A DNA stretch of 64,000 nucleotides from Apostichopus japonicus (GCF_037975245.1 NC_092578.1:19069321-19133320), one strand, 5' to 3'. Shown: positions 1 through 14,529, counted from the first letter of the stretch. The notes: generated by a model from the sequence alone, not told the origin. Numbers and translations are program-made.

Positions 1-300
1 ATGTTTACAATTGATCATATACAGTAAAGATCAAGTGGTATGACTTATTTGCATATTCATTGAAATGTCCTTCATTTAACATTGCATATTCATTGCAGGA
101 TTAAACTCAGGTCTATACATGATTTGTATGATGTAATACATATTCATTGCATATTTATTGGAGATGTACCATTCCTGTGTACTTTCTTTACACAGTAGCA
201 TACCCATTGTAAGATGATATTCTAATCTGTACCTCATTTGCATATCATATTCCGTTGAATATGCAGTGAAAGATTATCACCAAGTTTGTTAATTGACCTT

Positions 301-642
301 TCATTTCTTGTAATTGTCATGATAAAGAAACAAACACTGAAGCTGCAGGTATCTGTAACCTGACATTTTACTATAAAACAAACCACAGATTTCTACAGTG
401 GTGTTGGGATCAGCTTTAGCCCTGGGGTAAATGAAGGCCAGGGGGTCAGTGACCCTGTCCAGGGGGTTGCAGAGATGCCACTTGGTGCTACCCCTGTAGC
501 TCAATGTCCCATGGCACACTCTGGGATAAACTGCAGCTTTTGACATAAGACAAATGAAATGGCTGTAAAGTTTAGTCAGATAGGGCAAAGGAACAGAGTC
601 AATCAGGGCATCTCGATAATTGCTTGTGAAATTGCGTGACAT
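301..642 (-). other. Open frame of 113 codons, possible exon or old coding fragment
   Basis: The frame has a GC-rich, coding-like central part (codons such as AAC CCC CTG GAC AGG GTC at about 395-520) in AT-rich surroundings, with CHGTLSYRGSTKWHLCNPLD and PLAFIYPRAKADPN. I do not recognise a family. No convincing splice acceptor or promoter was found, and the + strand is also open across the same centre. It may be a transposon fragment or an exon of a gene running off the left edge. Confidence 0.2.
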
Positions 643-2535
643 GGACGAAATGTCAAAGGTAAGAAAGAAACGCTGTAAAACGGTAGTGTCTGTTCCTTCA
701 GGTTTTACTCGGAGCAGTAAAAAGAGGGGTTTCTCATTTACGTAAACTTACGAATGAATCAGGAGGACTTGGAGAGGCACCTTAGATTGATCGTTACATT
801 CACAGTAAGGTGATTTCAAGTAGGAAACACATGTTTACTTTGTACACAGAGGTGGTGGTGACTTGAGCAAGTTGAATAGAATTGCAGATATTTGAGACAA
901 CTATAACAAAGTAGGTCAACCTATGGCAAGTGACACAGAAAGGTCAAACACACATCTCATGTTGTCAATTAGGTTCGTGAATGAATACAAATCATTTCGC
1001 ACAATTAAAATTCTACTCTGTGACAAGCAATTTTTGGTCTGATTGTTAACGTTTCTGAGTAATGTGAATTTATGAATCCAAGGAAAAGAAAGAAAGAAAG
1101 ACAGACAAACAGGCAGACACACAGACAGGCAGACAGACAGACAGTGTTATGGTTTGACCATGTCAAATATCTGGTGGCACCATACTCAAGGGGAAGATAT
1201 TGTAGTTGTACCTGAACTTAATTTAGTCCAGCTCGTACAAGGAGTGATGAAATTAAAACATAAATTCCCAAAGGTTCATTAAAGTACAACAAGGTCAAAC
1301 ATTTACTTTTTTTTCAAATTATTACAAATGCATGGTAAATAATTACCCTGACAAAGAGGATGGACCAATGAGTTCTAGTCCCCGCTGTCTCATATATGAT
1401 ACAAAATGCTTTTAGAAATGTGGTTTAATTGGAACTAAACAAAAAGTGTCTTAAATTTTTTTGGCAACAGTGAACTTTGGTCACAAGAATATCCCCTTTA
1501 AGCTTTGATCTCTGCAAGTGATTTTAAGGGAAATTTTAAAAGTGTTGAAAATCAATTGTGATCAACCAGAATTATGCAAACACGGCAAGAATGATTGCAT
1601 AATTTAAGAATTCCATCATACTAAGTTTATCTCAGATTAAAGTCTTTAAAAAGTCAGATCTACCATGCAGAAATCTCTCATAGAAAGTTTTTGCATTTGG
1701 TAGAAAAAAAAAGGCCGAGAATTCTGGCAAATTTTTTTTCATCATATGTATGTTTATTAATTTGTTTAAATTAGAAGTTGAAAGTTTTGCCATTCAGACA
1801 CTCTCATAGTTAGTTGTTCATTTTACAATATACTCTCTAAAGAAATATCTTTTGCTCACTGCTATTTGTAGCACAACAGGAACCTACCTCCCCTCCCCCC
1901 CCCCCTGTTTCTCCCTCCCTTGTTGACCATTCCATAGATCTCAGCTTTGATACAATCAGACACACATGTGGGAATCTATTAATGAGGCCCATCTAATATC
2001 TGAGAGCTTTTAGCACATCTTAATGGCAGCTCTCGGCAAACTTTCTGAAGGGCAAGTTTACTTCTTGCAGATGGTATCTTGTCAACGGAAGTGTCATCGT
2101 GTGAATTTATGAGCATGTCTTCAGGGTGAGACAATTAAAAGATTCAGATAGCCCGGTGAAAAATGTGTGGAATAGACTCGTGATAAGAATATAAATAAAC
2201 TGTGTTTGATTTAAATATAGCATGCTAGTTAAGTCAAAACCTATACCCTTCAGCTTGACTTTATAATATCTGGAGTGACGAATACTTCACATCTTGATAC
2301 TAGGGAAATGCAGAATTAGCCTGTGAAACAGATTTTTGCCACTTTGCTAACAGTATCACAAGTGTACCTGTTATTTGGGTATAAGCATCAAATATATATC
2401 GACAATGACAATTTGTGTCATTGAAAAACGTCCATGTTTTCACTTTCTGTCTGAACAACTAAGTGAACAACTAATATCCAAATAACATAAGATTTGTAAG
2501 AAAAGATGAAATGACACATTAACTCACTAGGTACA
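643..2535. other. No gene seen
   Basis: AT-rich sequence with a tetranucleotide repeat (1081-1143) and a C-run near 1898. Short frames only. Confidence 0.6.
1081..1143 (+). repeat. (GAAA)n/(GACA)n microsatellite
   Basis: Imperfect tetranucleotide repeat passing from AGAAAGAAAG to CAGACAGACAG. No other content. Confidence 0.9.
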
Positions 2536-2609
2536 GATTCATCACCATCATTACCATGATCGCCATCACCACCATCATCACCACCACCATCATCACCACC
2601 ATTACCACC

Positions 2610-2640
<31 letters not shown>

Positions 2641-2843
2641 CCACCATCACCATCATCACCATTATCACCACCATCATCATCACCACCATCATCATCACCA
2701 TCACCATCATCATTCTCATCACCATCATCATCACCATCATCATCACAATCACCACCATCATCACCACCATCATCACCATCATCATCATCACCATCATCAC
2801 CACCATCATCACCATCATCACCACCACCATCATCATCATCACC

Positions 2844-2874
<31 letters not shown>

Positions 2875-2936
2875 CCACCATCATCACAATCACCACCATC
2901 ATCACAATCACCACCATCATCACCACCATTATCATT

Positions 2937-3013
<77 letters not shown>
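2536..3013 (+). repeat. (CAT)n/(ACC)n compound microsatellite
   Basis: About 480 bp of ATC/ACC triplets, ending in a pure (ATC)n run of about 26 units at 2937-3013. Both strands give long open frames of Met/Val or Ile/Thr, which are artefacts of the triplet period. Confidence 0.97.
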
Positions 3014-3015
<2 letters not shown>

Positions 3016-3017
3016 AT

Positions 3018-3270
3018 CAGTATTTATAAAGCGCTGATATCGTGGAACACTTCAAAAGTGCCTTGAAAGTGAAAGGTTTCAAGCTGTTTCTTGAAACTGT
3101 TCAGTGAGCGGCAATGTCTGAGTGCATGTGGCATGGAATTCCATAAACGAGGGACAATTCTAGAAAATGCACGACCACCGTATCAATTGAATCTGAATCA
3201 AGGGCTCAATAAGGAGATTTGCATTTTGAGAGCGGACAGAGAATGTCTCAAACATGTTTTTGAGATAGAA
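3018..3270 (+). repeat. Probable dispersed element beside the CAT microsatellite
   Basis: Directly after the microsatellite comes CAGTATTTATAAAGCGCTGA, then a stretch including TTTCTTGAAACTGTTCAGTG and GGCATGGAATTCCATAAACG. The sequence has the look of a common invertebrate interspersed element whose simple-repeat tail is the adjoining (CAT)n, here lying in reverse orientation. The 91-codon frame at 3091-3366 overlaps it. I have only one copy in the window, so family assignment is a recollection and not a demonstration. Confidence 0.4.
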
Positions 3271-6200
3271 ATTGAATATCTGTACTTTATTTGTATGATT
3301 ACGATGAAAAAAACCTTACACAAATCCAGCCACTTGCATTTGACTATACGCTACACTCAATTATAAATTGGTGAACAGTCCAAGATACAAAACATTGTCA
3401 ATAAGAGATGGACCAACCTTGTGAAACTATCAACTTGCGGTTGAAGGGGAGTGTGAGGGGTGTCCTTGCACTTCATGAATTGTGCTAGGGCTGCTTGGGT
3501 ACTAGCTGTATTTCATTACATATCAAATCTGGAATATCATGTATCAAATGGGGATTTATGTTGTTTATATATTCTGTTTTGTTTCTTCGTAAGAGGCATA
3601 TTGATATTTTCGTAGGGAACCAGTTTTGAGGCAATTATATTCAAACAATTAACAAGTAACCTCAAGAAATGACTAGTTATACTTCAAACAGACAGGATTT
3701 TATTTGTCTACCCAATAATTGTTGGTATACAGAAAGTGACTCGATCCAAGACACAAAATCTCAACTTTGGTCTTCCATTTCGAGATCTTATCAGAGGTTG
3801 TTTCTTTGTTCTGCTCGTAACAAAATCAGCTTACCCATAGAAGGACTAAAAATCATTTAAATGCAACAAATCCCGAGGGTCAATATTTATGGAAGTTTTT
3901 GACAAACCAAAATTGCTACTTATAAGGCGGTCTAAAACTTAATAAATATCCTTCTCCTTACTAGTGCAATGATGCTGTGTGTAATTGCTTAATGATCATA
4001 AAAGCCCTATTCTTTGTCAGCTCATTTGCATGTAACGAGACGTTGTTTATTTTATTTACGTCGACAATTACTAACGCTACTCTTTCGCTCTCTTTAATTA
4101 CTCTGGCAGATATATTGTTTTTGCCAGTACAATACCATGTTTTTCCTCCTTTTCTATGAAAAAGTCAAACGATCTTATTTTCTACCTTCTCAGGAGTAAT
4201 TTTAAAGTCTTATGGACCTTGCAGGAGATCGTTACTAGCTTCAATAAAGTCAACTTGGTTTAGACCTACAACGAAATGATAAACTTTTAATTCCCAATCC
4301 TAGTCAAAACTGCTCATACTATATATATATTTATTGTACGGTTTAAATATCATCTCGAAGAATTAATTAAATGCCACAAAATCAAACATCCACAAAAATA
4401 TTTTTACCGAGGAATGCAAAATTGGAAGTTCTGAGTAAATCAATTCCGGCAGGCAACATCTCAAAATAGTTTCAGGGGGGAACACACTACCCCTGCAAAC
4501 TCGGAAATGCACTGTCTATACCATCAGATAACATAGATTGAGTGCCTGTTAAATTGTAACTGAATGCCGATAGAGCTCACCCCCTGCAAAGGTTGAAAGG
4601 AAGATGTGGTGCCTAAACCAGATGCCTATCAGTTTTGCAAGGACACCCCAGGATCGTAGCAGGAGACCTTTTCCCCAGCATGGCTAGCCTTTGCTCCGTT
4701 CATCCCGCTGAGATCCATTGTCTATATATATGTAGGAACCGGAAAAGTGGGACAAGGGATGTAGGGAGTTGTTTGAATTTGTTACACTGTAGATTTGGCC
4801 ATTTGCTGGGTAGTGGTTTTTTTGAGAAGGCAAAAAGCCGCATGGCGGAGATATAGTGTTTCTTCTCCTGGGGAGATATCTTATCACCAGCGAGGGGGCA
4901 AAAAATATGCTACATTCTTCAGGTGTTCTGTAAGCGTTCCTCAAGTTGAAGGCATTTGGACAAAGTGTTGGTCTAGCATGCGTGTTATAGGGAAGAGAAG
5001 TGTAGAAGAATTTGCATTGTAGTTTTAGCTGGATTTATAATTTGGTTTTTGGTTTCCCAATAAGGGTGAACTATGGAGTCACTCATACCGACCTTGCAAA
5101 ATTGCGAGGGGGGCAGCAGATTGCAAAGTTGGCCATGACTATAACGCAGATCGCAAAGTCGGTAATTACTATTACATTTAGATTCGTCCAACACGGCAGC
5201 ATACAGAAACGTACTCAAAGCCGAAGCCAAAGTGAATTAATCAGGTCATACATCTGGAGTCTATGCACGCTAAGTTCTTCAATACCGCCCTCATTAACTT
5301 TCGGGATACATTTCGAGATACATTTCATACCGAAGTCTTGATAAATAGTGCGGTTGCTATTTGACCAGTCAAGTAGTAACTTAGAGCCATATTACTGGGA
5401 GAGGAGGATGGGAATAGGGATTAATGATTGGTCCATCAGTACCTTTGGCTGACAGATCGGTATACCTTGTCAGAATCAGTTTTCAATGCAGTGACATATA
5501 AACCCTCATCCCTTGAATCCACACAGTCATGAGGGCATCGTGGGCCCATAGAAGTGGTTTAATTCTTCCCCTACTGAATGTTGGAAGATCCCTCTACAGT
5601 AACTAAATTCATGGTTTTTTCTCTACCTACAGTGCAGGTTGGGCCATGACCCCCCCACACCCCCCCCCATTGTGCACACCCACTATTCCTGTGTTATCGT
5701 AATCCATATATATACAGATGTATATAGTCCCGAAAGATGCTCTTGTCAAACGAAGATTGGGCTAATGTATGCTAAATTAAAGTTGCAGTGTATTGTATGT
5801 TTACCATTCATAATCATGGACGTTAAAATATGAATCTCAGAGACTGACTTTGGTCAGCTTGCGGCTTTGATAAGCCAATGATGGCTTCTTCGCAAGTTCC
5901 TGCTTGCAGAAGGATCTAACATACATACATACATTATAATGAACAGAAGATCACTTAATTGAAATTCATCGTTAGACATAATACTGTTTCTGGGAGTGAT
6001 AAAAAATATTCTTGCCAGGTTTTGGGACAGTCATTAATTTGTTAAGTTTGTCTACATTGTAGAGTTGTAAAGTCAAAAGGTTGCAATTTATTGCCAAAGT
6101 GGATAAATTCCTGGATTCCCCAATCTGGCATTCCAAGAACAGCTAGTCGCAAAGGATGCATGGCCTACATACAACTATTTTCAACTGTTTCGAGATTGAT

Positions 6201-9200
6201 CAATTTTATAATCCTGCGGTGAGAGTAGGGTAACTGTACTTTGTTTTACAGTTTTAGGTCAGGAAGACTGTTTTAGTCGTTCAGCCTCAATTCATCACCA
6301 AAATTGGCTTTTGAAATATGAGCTTCTCCTGGGGATGAGAGCTAACCCTCCTGGTTCTCTGCTTTCTTGCTCTTATAGGATGCCCTGTCATTCTCCACTA
6401 GTTTACTGTCCAACCTCTTCACCAAACTCATTCTTTGAATCTTTCAATTTTTGTTGATGTTTATAGCTCAACTCAACAGAAATGGTTATTAAATTGTGCA
6501 CTTTTACCCAATTTGACCAGCAGCTTTAAATAGATCTTAGATAAAAAAAATAATAAAGAAGGAGTTTTTGGTATGTTGATATAAGATATGCTTTCTGAAG
6601 GGCATGCACATATTAAGTTTATTTATAGATAATGTCAGCAAATGTTTCTATTAAAATATTGTTCAGCTTATGTTTAGGATCTGTAGACCATTGACATGCA
6701 GTGATGGGACTTAAAGGTCTATGGACACCTATGAACCACATTGTCCTAATCGCTCTAATAGGAATTAGAAATCATGAAAATAGCTGCAACTCCCATCAAA
6801 AACCATCAAAGATTGACCATTTTACAAGTCTTTTCTTAATTCTAGTTTTATGTATGAATGAACGTAATTATGCCTATTGATGATTTAAGAAGCAGATTTT
6901 TTGATCGAGAATTTTATGAAACCTACCAAAGTGATTAAGATTGCGATAGTTCAGGCTTAAGAAAGAAACAGTCATTTATGTTTTCACCAAATTAAAATAA
7001 TTAATATTTCAATTCAGTTTATATCAAACTTTTGTTACCAATACACATTTCCGTATAAATATTACATGAATGTGTTATATTATGTGAAATGCCAGAAGGA
7101 AAATTTTGAACTCCCAAATTTCACCTTTTTTTTTTTATCTTTTTTTTTTTTGTACTTCTCTACCTGAAATGAACCTTCACATGTTGAAGCAAATGAATAA
7201 TACTATGTTATTTTAACATAAAAGAACTTCGAACAATTTAAACTAACTCAAGAAGAAAATAAAACTACATCATGGTAATAGCAACGTAGAGATAATGCCA
7301 CTGTGCCTGCGGCTCTTTCATTTAAACTTTTGGAAATGTAATTTAGTAGCGTGAATTAAAAGGTCTCGAAACTGTGACCCTGTCAATTTGTTAGTTTAAA
7401 CCTTTTTTTCTCCCCTCGAAATTCTGTTGGAATCTCTAGCAATTTCCTCTGATGAAGATTGAGTGAAGCGTGTGTGTGCGTAAGTGTGTGTGCAGGAATA
7501 AGAACAATTTCGGATAAGCTGACTTTAGTATTCGGGAAGAATATTTTGAGCCAAGTGTTATTGAATGTGATGCATATTTGCCTGTTACTTTACCCCCTGC
7601 ATGGAGTGAACTATTATTCTGTCCGCCTTGAGGTTAACAGCCAATATTGGGTGCAGAGACAAAAAAGAGGAGGCTGTGACACAGTGCGGCAACTTTTATT
7701 CTGTATTTCTTTAACTGCTGAGGCTTTTGCAGTTACTTTTGGGATTCATTTTGTATAAGTGATGAAATGATCTCCCACAGACCCTACATGTGCCTCATTA
7801 TTACATGATACATAGAGGTGTTAAAAAAGTCACTAAATCAACCCCTCCCCCCTCCACCTCCCCCCCCCGATCATACCATGCCTATGTTTGTGTGTTTATA
7901 CTCGCCTAGACAACAAACCCTACCTCTGTGTATTAAATGTCATGAAGACCCAAGTTAATTATTAAACACCCATTTTCATCATGAAATTGTTTCCAAAAGT
8001 TATAATTCCATTCTTTGTGTCATAATGCCAGTCCGGTAGTCCTGTGGATCCAGCGGGTCTTATTAATAGTGATATTCCAGCGACTGACGTTGACAAAGCT
8101 TTGTGACAATGCTGGATTGCATCTTCTACATCTGTAGGCCAAAACCGTAGCACTTTTTGTGGTGAATTAGATATGAATTTTTTCAAATTTTCCCTGGTAT
8201 TTTGTAAATGCATCTGGCAACAGTATGATTATTTAAGCAATTCAGCTGAAATTATTTTTCTTTTTCCTTTATAAATATTTCACTCACTTTAATAATTTCA
8301 TTTACAAACAAGCTGAGGATGTTGAGAGCAGAATGGATTCAGGAATAATTTGGAAACAATCCTTCAATGAGTGAAAGAAAAAAAATTAGAATTTGTCTGG
8401 TTTTAACCAGTTAGAACCTTAATTTGGAATAATATTGGTAGGTTCAGCCAAAGTGCCAACTCAACAGAAAAAGAAGCTACAATTGAAACTGTACAAGCCA
8501 TGATGTTGTGTTTGTGATAAATTTTTTCTGAGTTTTTCGTACTTGTGAAGAGAGACCTTTTTCCTATAGAACGTTCTCAAGAAACCATGCAACTCTCTTT
8601 GTTGTTTAGAAAGAGAGATGAAGGGTGGGGGGGGGGTGGGGTGGATGTGCCCATGGACCATATGGTCCTAAATCAATAGCAAATGTAAATTATTCTGATC
8701 AGAAATTTGAGAGCCATCTTTTGCTAGACATGGCCTTCAGGTTTATTTTAAGGTTGGACATAAACAAGAGTGTGAAATAGGGTAGGAGGAATACCAACCC
8801 TTCTTTATTCTAATCTTTTGAGCATAAAATTGCAATAAATAAACATCGTCAGGGTCAATTGTTGGAGTGTACACTCAATAATACTCTTGTGGAATGTACC
8901 TGAGGCTAGGTTTGTTACCTGCTAGAACCATTACCTGCCCCTGGCGGTGCCACATCAAAGTCATCCAGGTATCTCCAAAACAGCATTCCATAGTACACCT
9001 GCACAATAACGCCACAGGGGTGAAGTACCGGGTACCTGTGGGAATGGGTAATTTTTCTTCTTTAGTAAAATGCCACTCTCTGGGATTGGGTGACACCTCA
9101 AGATTATACAAACAAGAGTCCACATTGTTCTTGTCCAATACAAGCAAGCAATGCCAATCTCTAACACATTACAGCAGTATCACTTAATTCAAACTAAAGG

Positions 9201-12200
9201 TATCAAGGCTGTGAAATTAAAGGAGCACCACTTTGCATTAATTGAAATCAATTTTGACTAATCGATGGTGGCAATATACATGGCAGCTTTAATACAAATG
9301 ACTATAATCAAAGTTAATTTCTATCAAATAAAAAATGATAATAACAAAAAAGTTGGGTTCAATGCATTTTAAATTTGCATGTGATTAATTAATTGATACT
9401 AAAAAGTTTCTGGGTGACAGAATTAAAGTCATTACTGGTTGTTATTTAGGTTTATAGTGATGAACATTTTTAGAGGTTGACTATAGTTTGACGACATGCC
9501 ATGAATAAATAATAGTGAAACTTTCTTTGCATTGGGCAATCGATACCTTGTCATTGAAATTTCCTGTTGCAAGGTTCAACTGATTAATGTATTGACCATG
9601 ATACAACACTGCCGTGTGAAATGTGAACCAGCTAATTAACGCCATATTGATCAAACATGCAGTGATCGTGTAGGATTTATAGCTAATTATGGTTGTTTGA
9701 TTTGACAAAGTTGCCATCACATGTTCTAGCAACTTACCCAGTTCCTTCCTTTATATTTCTGTCTTCTTGTACGGGGACGGGGAAGGGGGACTGTAGGGAT
9801 CTCTCTATATTTGTTTAACAAAAGAAAAGCTGGTATTTGTTTAATGACTACAAACTTCTCTGTGGGTAAATCTATTTTTCGTAAAAGCTAGAAGATCCAG
9901 ATGTTAATGATCCTGGTAGGATCCTTCAAGAAGTTTCATCAGAGACAATAAAGTTAAGTCCTAATTAAAGTTCTGTACCCAAACATCTCCTCCAATAAAC
10001 TATGTATGCAATTAAAATCTGTTATCTCTCTCTGTCTCATCCTTACAGAGTGGCTGGCTAAATAATGTTGAATAGCTTGTAATAGTTTATCACATATATA
10101 CCAAGGCCCTATCAAAAACCACAGACCAACTTAGCTCACCATATTCTTCTATCCTCTTAGCACCTTAATTGCCCCCTACAAATATAACTTCAAATGGCCT
10201 TGCAAATAAATTCCCAAATTCCCCCTCTAAAATCTATATAATCCCTACTCCAACTTAGAGTGGTTACAAAGTACCCTATTGTTAAATGAATCAACCCATC
10301 GGAGACCAGTGAGATTACTGCCCATTTGATGACACACTTTTAGTGAATACTGTTTTAAAGCCCCCTTTGTCGGAATGGATTGTGCCTGTTAAGCTGCCTA
10401 CTGTTATACTTCTTTTTTTTTCATTTTCTCTGTATACCTCTCTCTCTCTCTCTTTTTTTTACATGTGTGTGATTTGATTGATTGCTAAAGCCAGGGCCAC
10501 AGAAGGCTCATAGATTTCTATGCAGATCCTACAGCAAGCCAAGCAAGCAAGCAGTAGTGAACAGGGACAACAGCAGCTGTGTTTTTACAGATTGTCTACA
10601 CATATACTGTATGCCTCCAGTTACATTATCACCACCACCAACGTAGTAGTAGTAGTATTATTATACAACATAAACTACACACTGCAGAAAATAAATATTT
10701 CAACACTGAAAATTGATTTTGCTATTGCCTTGCATATGACATGTGCCTGTCAGTTGGTATACATATATATATATATTTTTTTCTATTTTTTATTATTTAT
10801 CATCATCTTTTGCAACGGAATAAACGCTAAAACTTCCTTTTATTTCAAAACTAGAGTCCTCTGTAGTGTGACAACAGGACCCTCCTCCATGATATCAAGC
10901 GAAACGAGGAACCTCAAAACTGAATTTGGCCAATAGAGGAAAGGTGTGAACAAATCAGAACAATTTCATCATCATCATCTTCGTGATCTCTTCGCTACGG
11001 TCTCAGTTTGAGTGAATAACTGGAGGAACCCTCTCTTTCTGCTAGTCAGGAGAATATACATCCTTAAACCAAGCGATCCATCTCGGGTCTTGTTGATACC
11101 ATCTGTAAGGTAAGCGGAATATATATCATTTCCCTGATAATAATCCCCTCTGTGAATTTCGAACAAGGGTCCTGTAATATTTACACATTTCTCATTCCTG
11201 ATGTCACCTCAGCATTTGAATATGTTTATCTTTCACACCTTGTATGACACCTGTTGACACAGAAGCTATGTGTCTCTCTAACCCTCTCAATTGATGGATG
11301 AGGAATTGACTGGGAAAAACTGCTTGTAACTTCATGTCATCGATTGGTTGCATGGGGGAAAGAGGGTAAAATGGCGGGATGGAGAACGGCGAAATTGGGA
11401 ATATAAGAGATGGAATTTAATTTTCCCTAAGGTTATGTATATTTTGTTATATTCCTCTAGATAGAACTCTGCCAAGTTGTAAAATTTTACATTGGCAAAA
11501 CTTTTACTTATAGAATCTCATTCATGAGTTAGTACAAGGTGAACATGTAGTAACTTTGTGAGTATTAACTGTACTGTAAATCTTCATTCAAATTGGCAGG
11601 TAATGTTTACTAACCACAAGTACCCCCCCCCCTTGTCCTGCCCTCATCCATCAGCCTTCCCCAGCATTGTTAGGAACACAGGAATCTGAGCCCGGGATGC
11701 AATGTTTTAGCCAGGGGCGCAAAATATTCACATTGCTTGCGGCGGACGCAAATTTTTTTTGAGAGACAAAGACCCAAGTACACATACTCACAGCTATAGG
11801 CCTAAGCAAACATAACAAAACACATGTTTGAATGAACATCTTTCTTTCTCTTTAAAAACTGCAACGAAAAGAACCAAAATATCTTCCAATCATACAGATG
11901 ATCAAATTTGTTTGAAAACGAATAAATCATAACAATCAACTGCAAGGTACAGGGTTAACAACACTTCTATTACAGAGTTTTTCATGCTATAAATAGTGAA
12001 TGATGCTTTTCCAAATTTCCAGTGATTTGATTGGCTAATAGACCCTTACCCATTGTCTGCAGACATTCTTGCATCTGTAGTGCTCAATGAACACAAAGTA
12101 TGCACCTTTTCGTAACATTACTTTCCCCTGTGTAGATATAGCGAAGTTTGTGGTATAGGCTATCATATGTGTGCACTCAAATAGAACGTTAGGCCATGTT

Positions 12201-14184
12201 GTCACATACAGTAGGTATGTTTTGACAACAAGCGCTTATGGTACGAAGACGAGACGTGCACTTGAATTGTTTCTGAGACTATCATTGTTTTGATCAGAAA
12301 ATGTTATGAGTTGAGACAATCTATAGATTTTGTGTGAAACTAACATCTCTGATACATACCACTGTAGTTTCCTCATTGCAAACTTTTTCGCAGTCCCTTT
12401 GACCACATGCATCAGTCAAGTTTTTTGGTGCAACGTTCCTATTAAAAATACTGTACTTCATGCATGATTTTTGAAGATATGGTTGTTGGTGAAATCGCCG
12501 CAAGGTTAAAGCATGGAGCGAGTAGGGAAGTACAAGGGGTTGGGTGGTGAAAATTGGTCGAATGGGCAGGGCGGGCGAAAAGAGGACTGGCGGGCTTCCT
12601 CTTTGAGACAGTGAAGCTAGGGCACTGGGCCATCTGCCCTATATATTTTATAGAATAGTGATACGATCGCATCTTTACCACAACACTAGCAAAAGTAGGT
12701 CATACAATGATGCAACTGGTGTTCAATCGGGACGCAGGCCTTTTTTACGCGATGCAAACTTTTTGGGGGGCAATGCATGCGTTGCAAACTTTTTGTTTTT
12801 CTCTATTAACATTACTGTAGCCTACTCTGCAATCCAGAACACAACTTCTATCTCCGGGAGAAATAAAGTATCTCTGTAAATGGCAGAGACCCTCTAAAAG
12901 TGTAAATGCAGCTGTTTTCATCGTTGATGTGCTAAGCTTTGAGATGCTGTTCAGTATGACACAGAACAAACACAGTGCCTTATTAACATCCTTACTTGAA
13001 GATAACAGTCTTACTTAGCTCTACTAATTGAGGGGTTTATACACAGCTTATTGAAGAAATGTGGAAAAAGTATGAATATTTTCTGCTTGCTATACCTGTG
13101 TGGTAAGTACAGAAGATGAAGTGAAAAAGTGTCATGATGACACAGATTTTAAAAGTGAAAATAATTTGTATCATTAACTACCAATTAAATTCCATTTGTT
13201 GTAAAACATCTTTTTCCTAATTTCAGTAATCATAATCTTATCATAAACTATGGTTTGCATCATTTGATATCCGGTAACCTCCAACCCCCCACCCCTCCGG
13301 CTCCCAGGATTGTCATCAACTGATTCTAGAATTAATTACTACTCGGAAACAGATTTTATTTTTCCTTTATTTATTTGGTCGTGAAAGTGACTTTCACTAT
13401 GTCAATATTACACAAGCAGTGCACTATAGGTCTCATGGCCATGCGTGGTAACAGGTTCTGCATTTACTACCCGGTGAAAAAAGCAAGAGCATGATTTCAT
13501 TCAGTGAACCTATCATATGAGTCGGAAGTTAGTTTTAATTGGAAACTAGAATTAACTGTACTCGCAGGCAAGTACATCGAAGCCTTGAAACATAAATCGG
13601 AGTGATATGCAGGTATGGGAGATTCTAATGGATCAGTGCTGCTAATAATTTAGAAAGATCACATATAAAATTTGCCTTAGATTTTATAATGAAACAAAGT
13701 CATTATAATTATTTTGGATTTCTACTATATTTGTCATGTATCATTTTAAATATTCAAGATATTTAAAGATGAGGAAAAGAAAAACCACAAATCATTCTCT
13801 TTTAAATGACAAAAGCAGGATAACTGTACATCAAAGTTTAGTACACTACTCTGTGGTAGTTTCAAAGTTAGCAGATTCCATTTTCTGGCTACTTTCTTTT
13901 TCCATGAGATGGTCACAAGAGTAGATTACCTCCAGCCATAGATGATAGTGGTAGTTGTGGATGATAGTGACTTTTTATTTGGATGTTTCTGTCAACTAAA
14001 ATAAGAATCTCCAACAGATGTATGTTAGTTGAATACTTTTGGAAGATTTGCTTGTACAGGGTCAAACTTTTATCGATTATTTTCCGGCTTTTCCTCGGAC
14101 AACCGTGTCTTACTTATTGGTGGTCCAAACAGCAAAGTTAGTTGTCTGAAGGAATTTTGGCAAACTAACAAAAGAATTAATAAT
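3271..14184. other. Gene-free stretch
   Basis: AT-rich non-coding DNA holding one dispersed repeat (5070-5335), C/G-runs (5651, 7855, 8627, 11627) and T- or A-runs. Overlapping open frames on both strands at 8875-9187 (up to 97 codons) show no family and no clear splice signals. Nothing else is supported. Confidence 0.55.
5070..5335 (+). repeat. Dispersed repeat, copy 1
   Basis: The sequence from GGAGTCACTCATACCGACC to about 5335 is shared, in the same orientation, with 28140-28405. The blocks ACCGACCTTGCAAAATTG, TTAGATTCGTCCAACACGGC and AAGTGAATTAATCAGGTCA are almost identical. Ends and family are unknown: no terminal repeats or target duplication are clear. Confidence 0.85.
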
Positions 14185-14310
14185 GTGTACACTGAAGGAG
14201 AGATGTGTAGGTTTGGTGAATAGAACAGCAATATGTACTCTGTAGGAGAGATGTGTAGGTTTAGTGAATAGAACAGCGATATTTACTCTGAGATTTGGTG
14301 AAAAGAACAC
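14185..14310 (+). repeat. 48-bp tandem repeat, 2.3 copies
   Basis: GGAGAGATGTGTAGGTTT recurs 48 bp apart (14197, 14245) with a third decayed partial copy. As 48 is a multiple of three, the minus strand shows a 16-residue peptide repeat (HIAVLFTKPTHLS). Nothing suggests it is expressed. Confidence 0.85.
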
Positions 14311-14529
14311 CGGCTTGGGACTTCCCGTTCTTTGGGTTGGGTCATACAGTAGTCCCTGAACAACCTTTTTATTTGATTTCAGTGTCTCTGAAGTGAAAGA
14401 AGGCAGACTTTAATTTTATCATTTTACCCATTTGGAGGTATTCAGTTGCAATGCAATCTGAATTTGTCGCCTCCCAGATGATCACCAAAGCTGAGTTTGG
14501 TTGAGCTGATTATGATAAAGTTTGTATTC

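Noticed and set aside
2519-3029. Long poly-Met/Val and poly-Ile/Thr open frames on both strands
   Set aside because: They are direct translations of the CAT/ACC triplet microsatellite and carry no protein signal.
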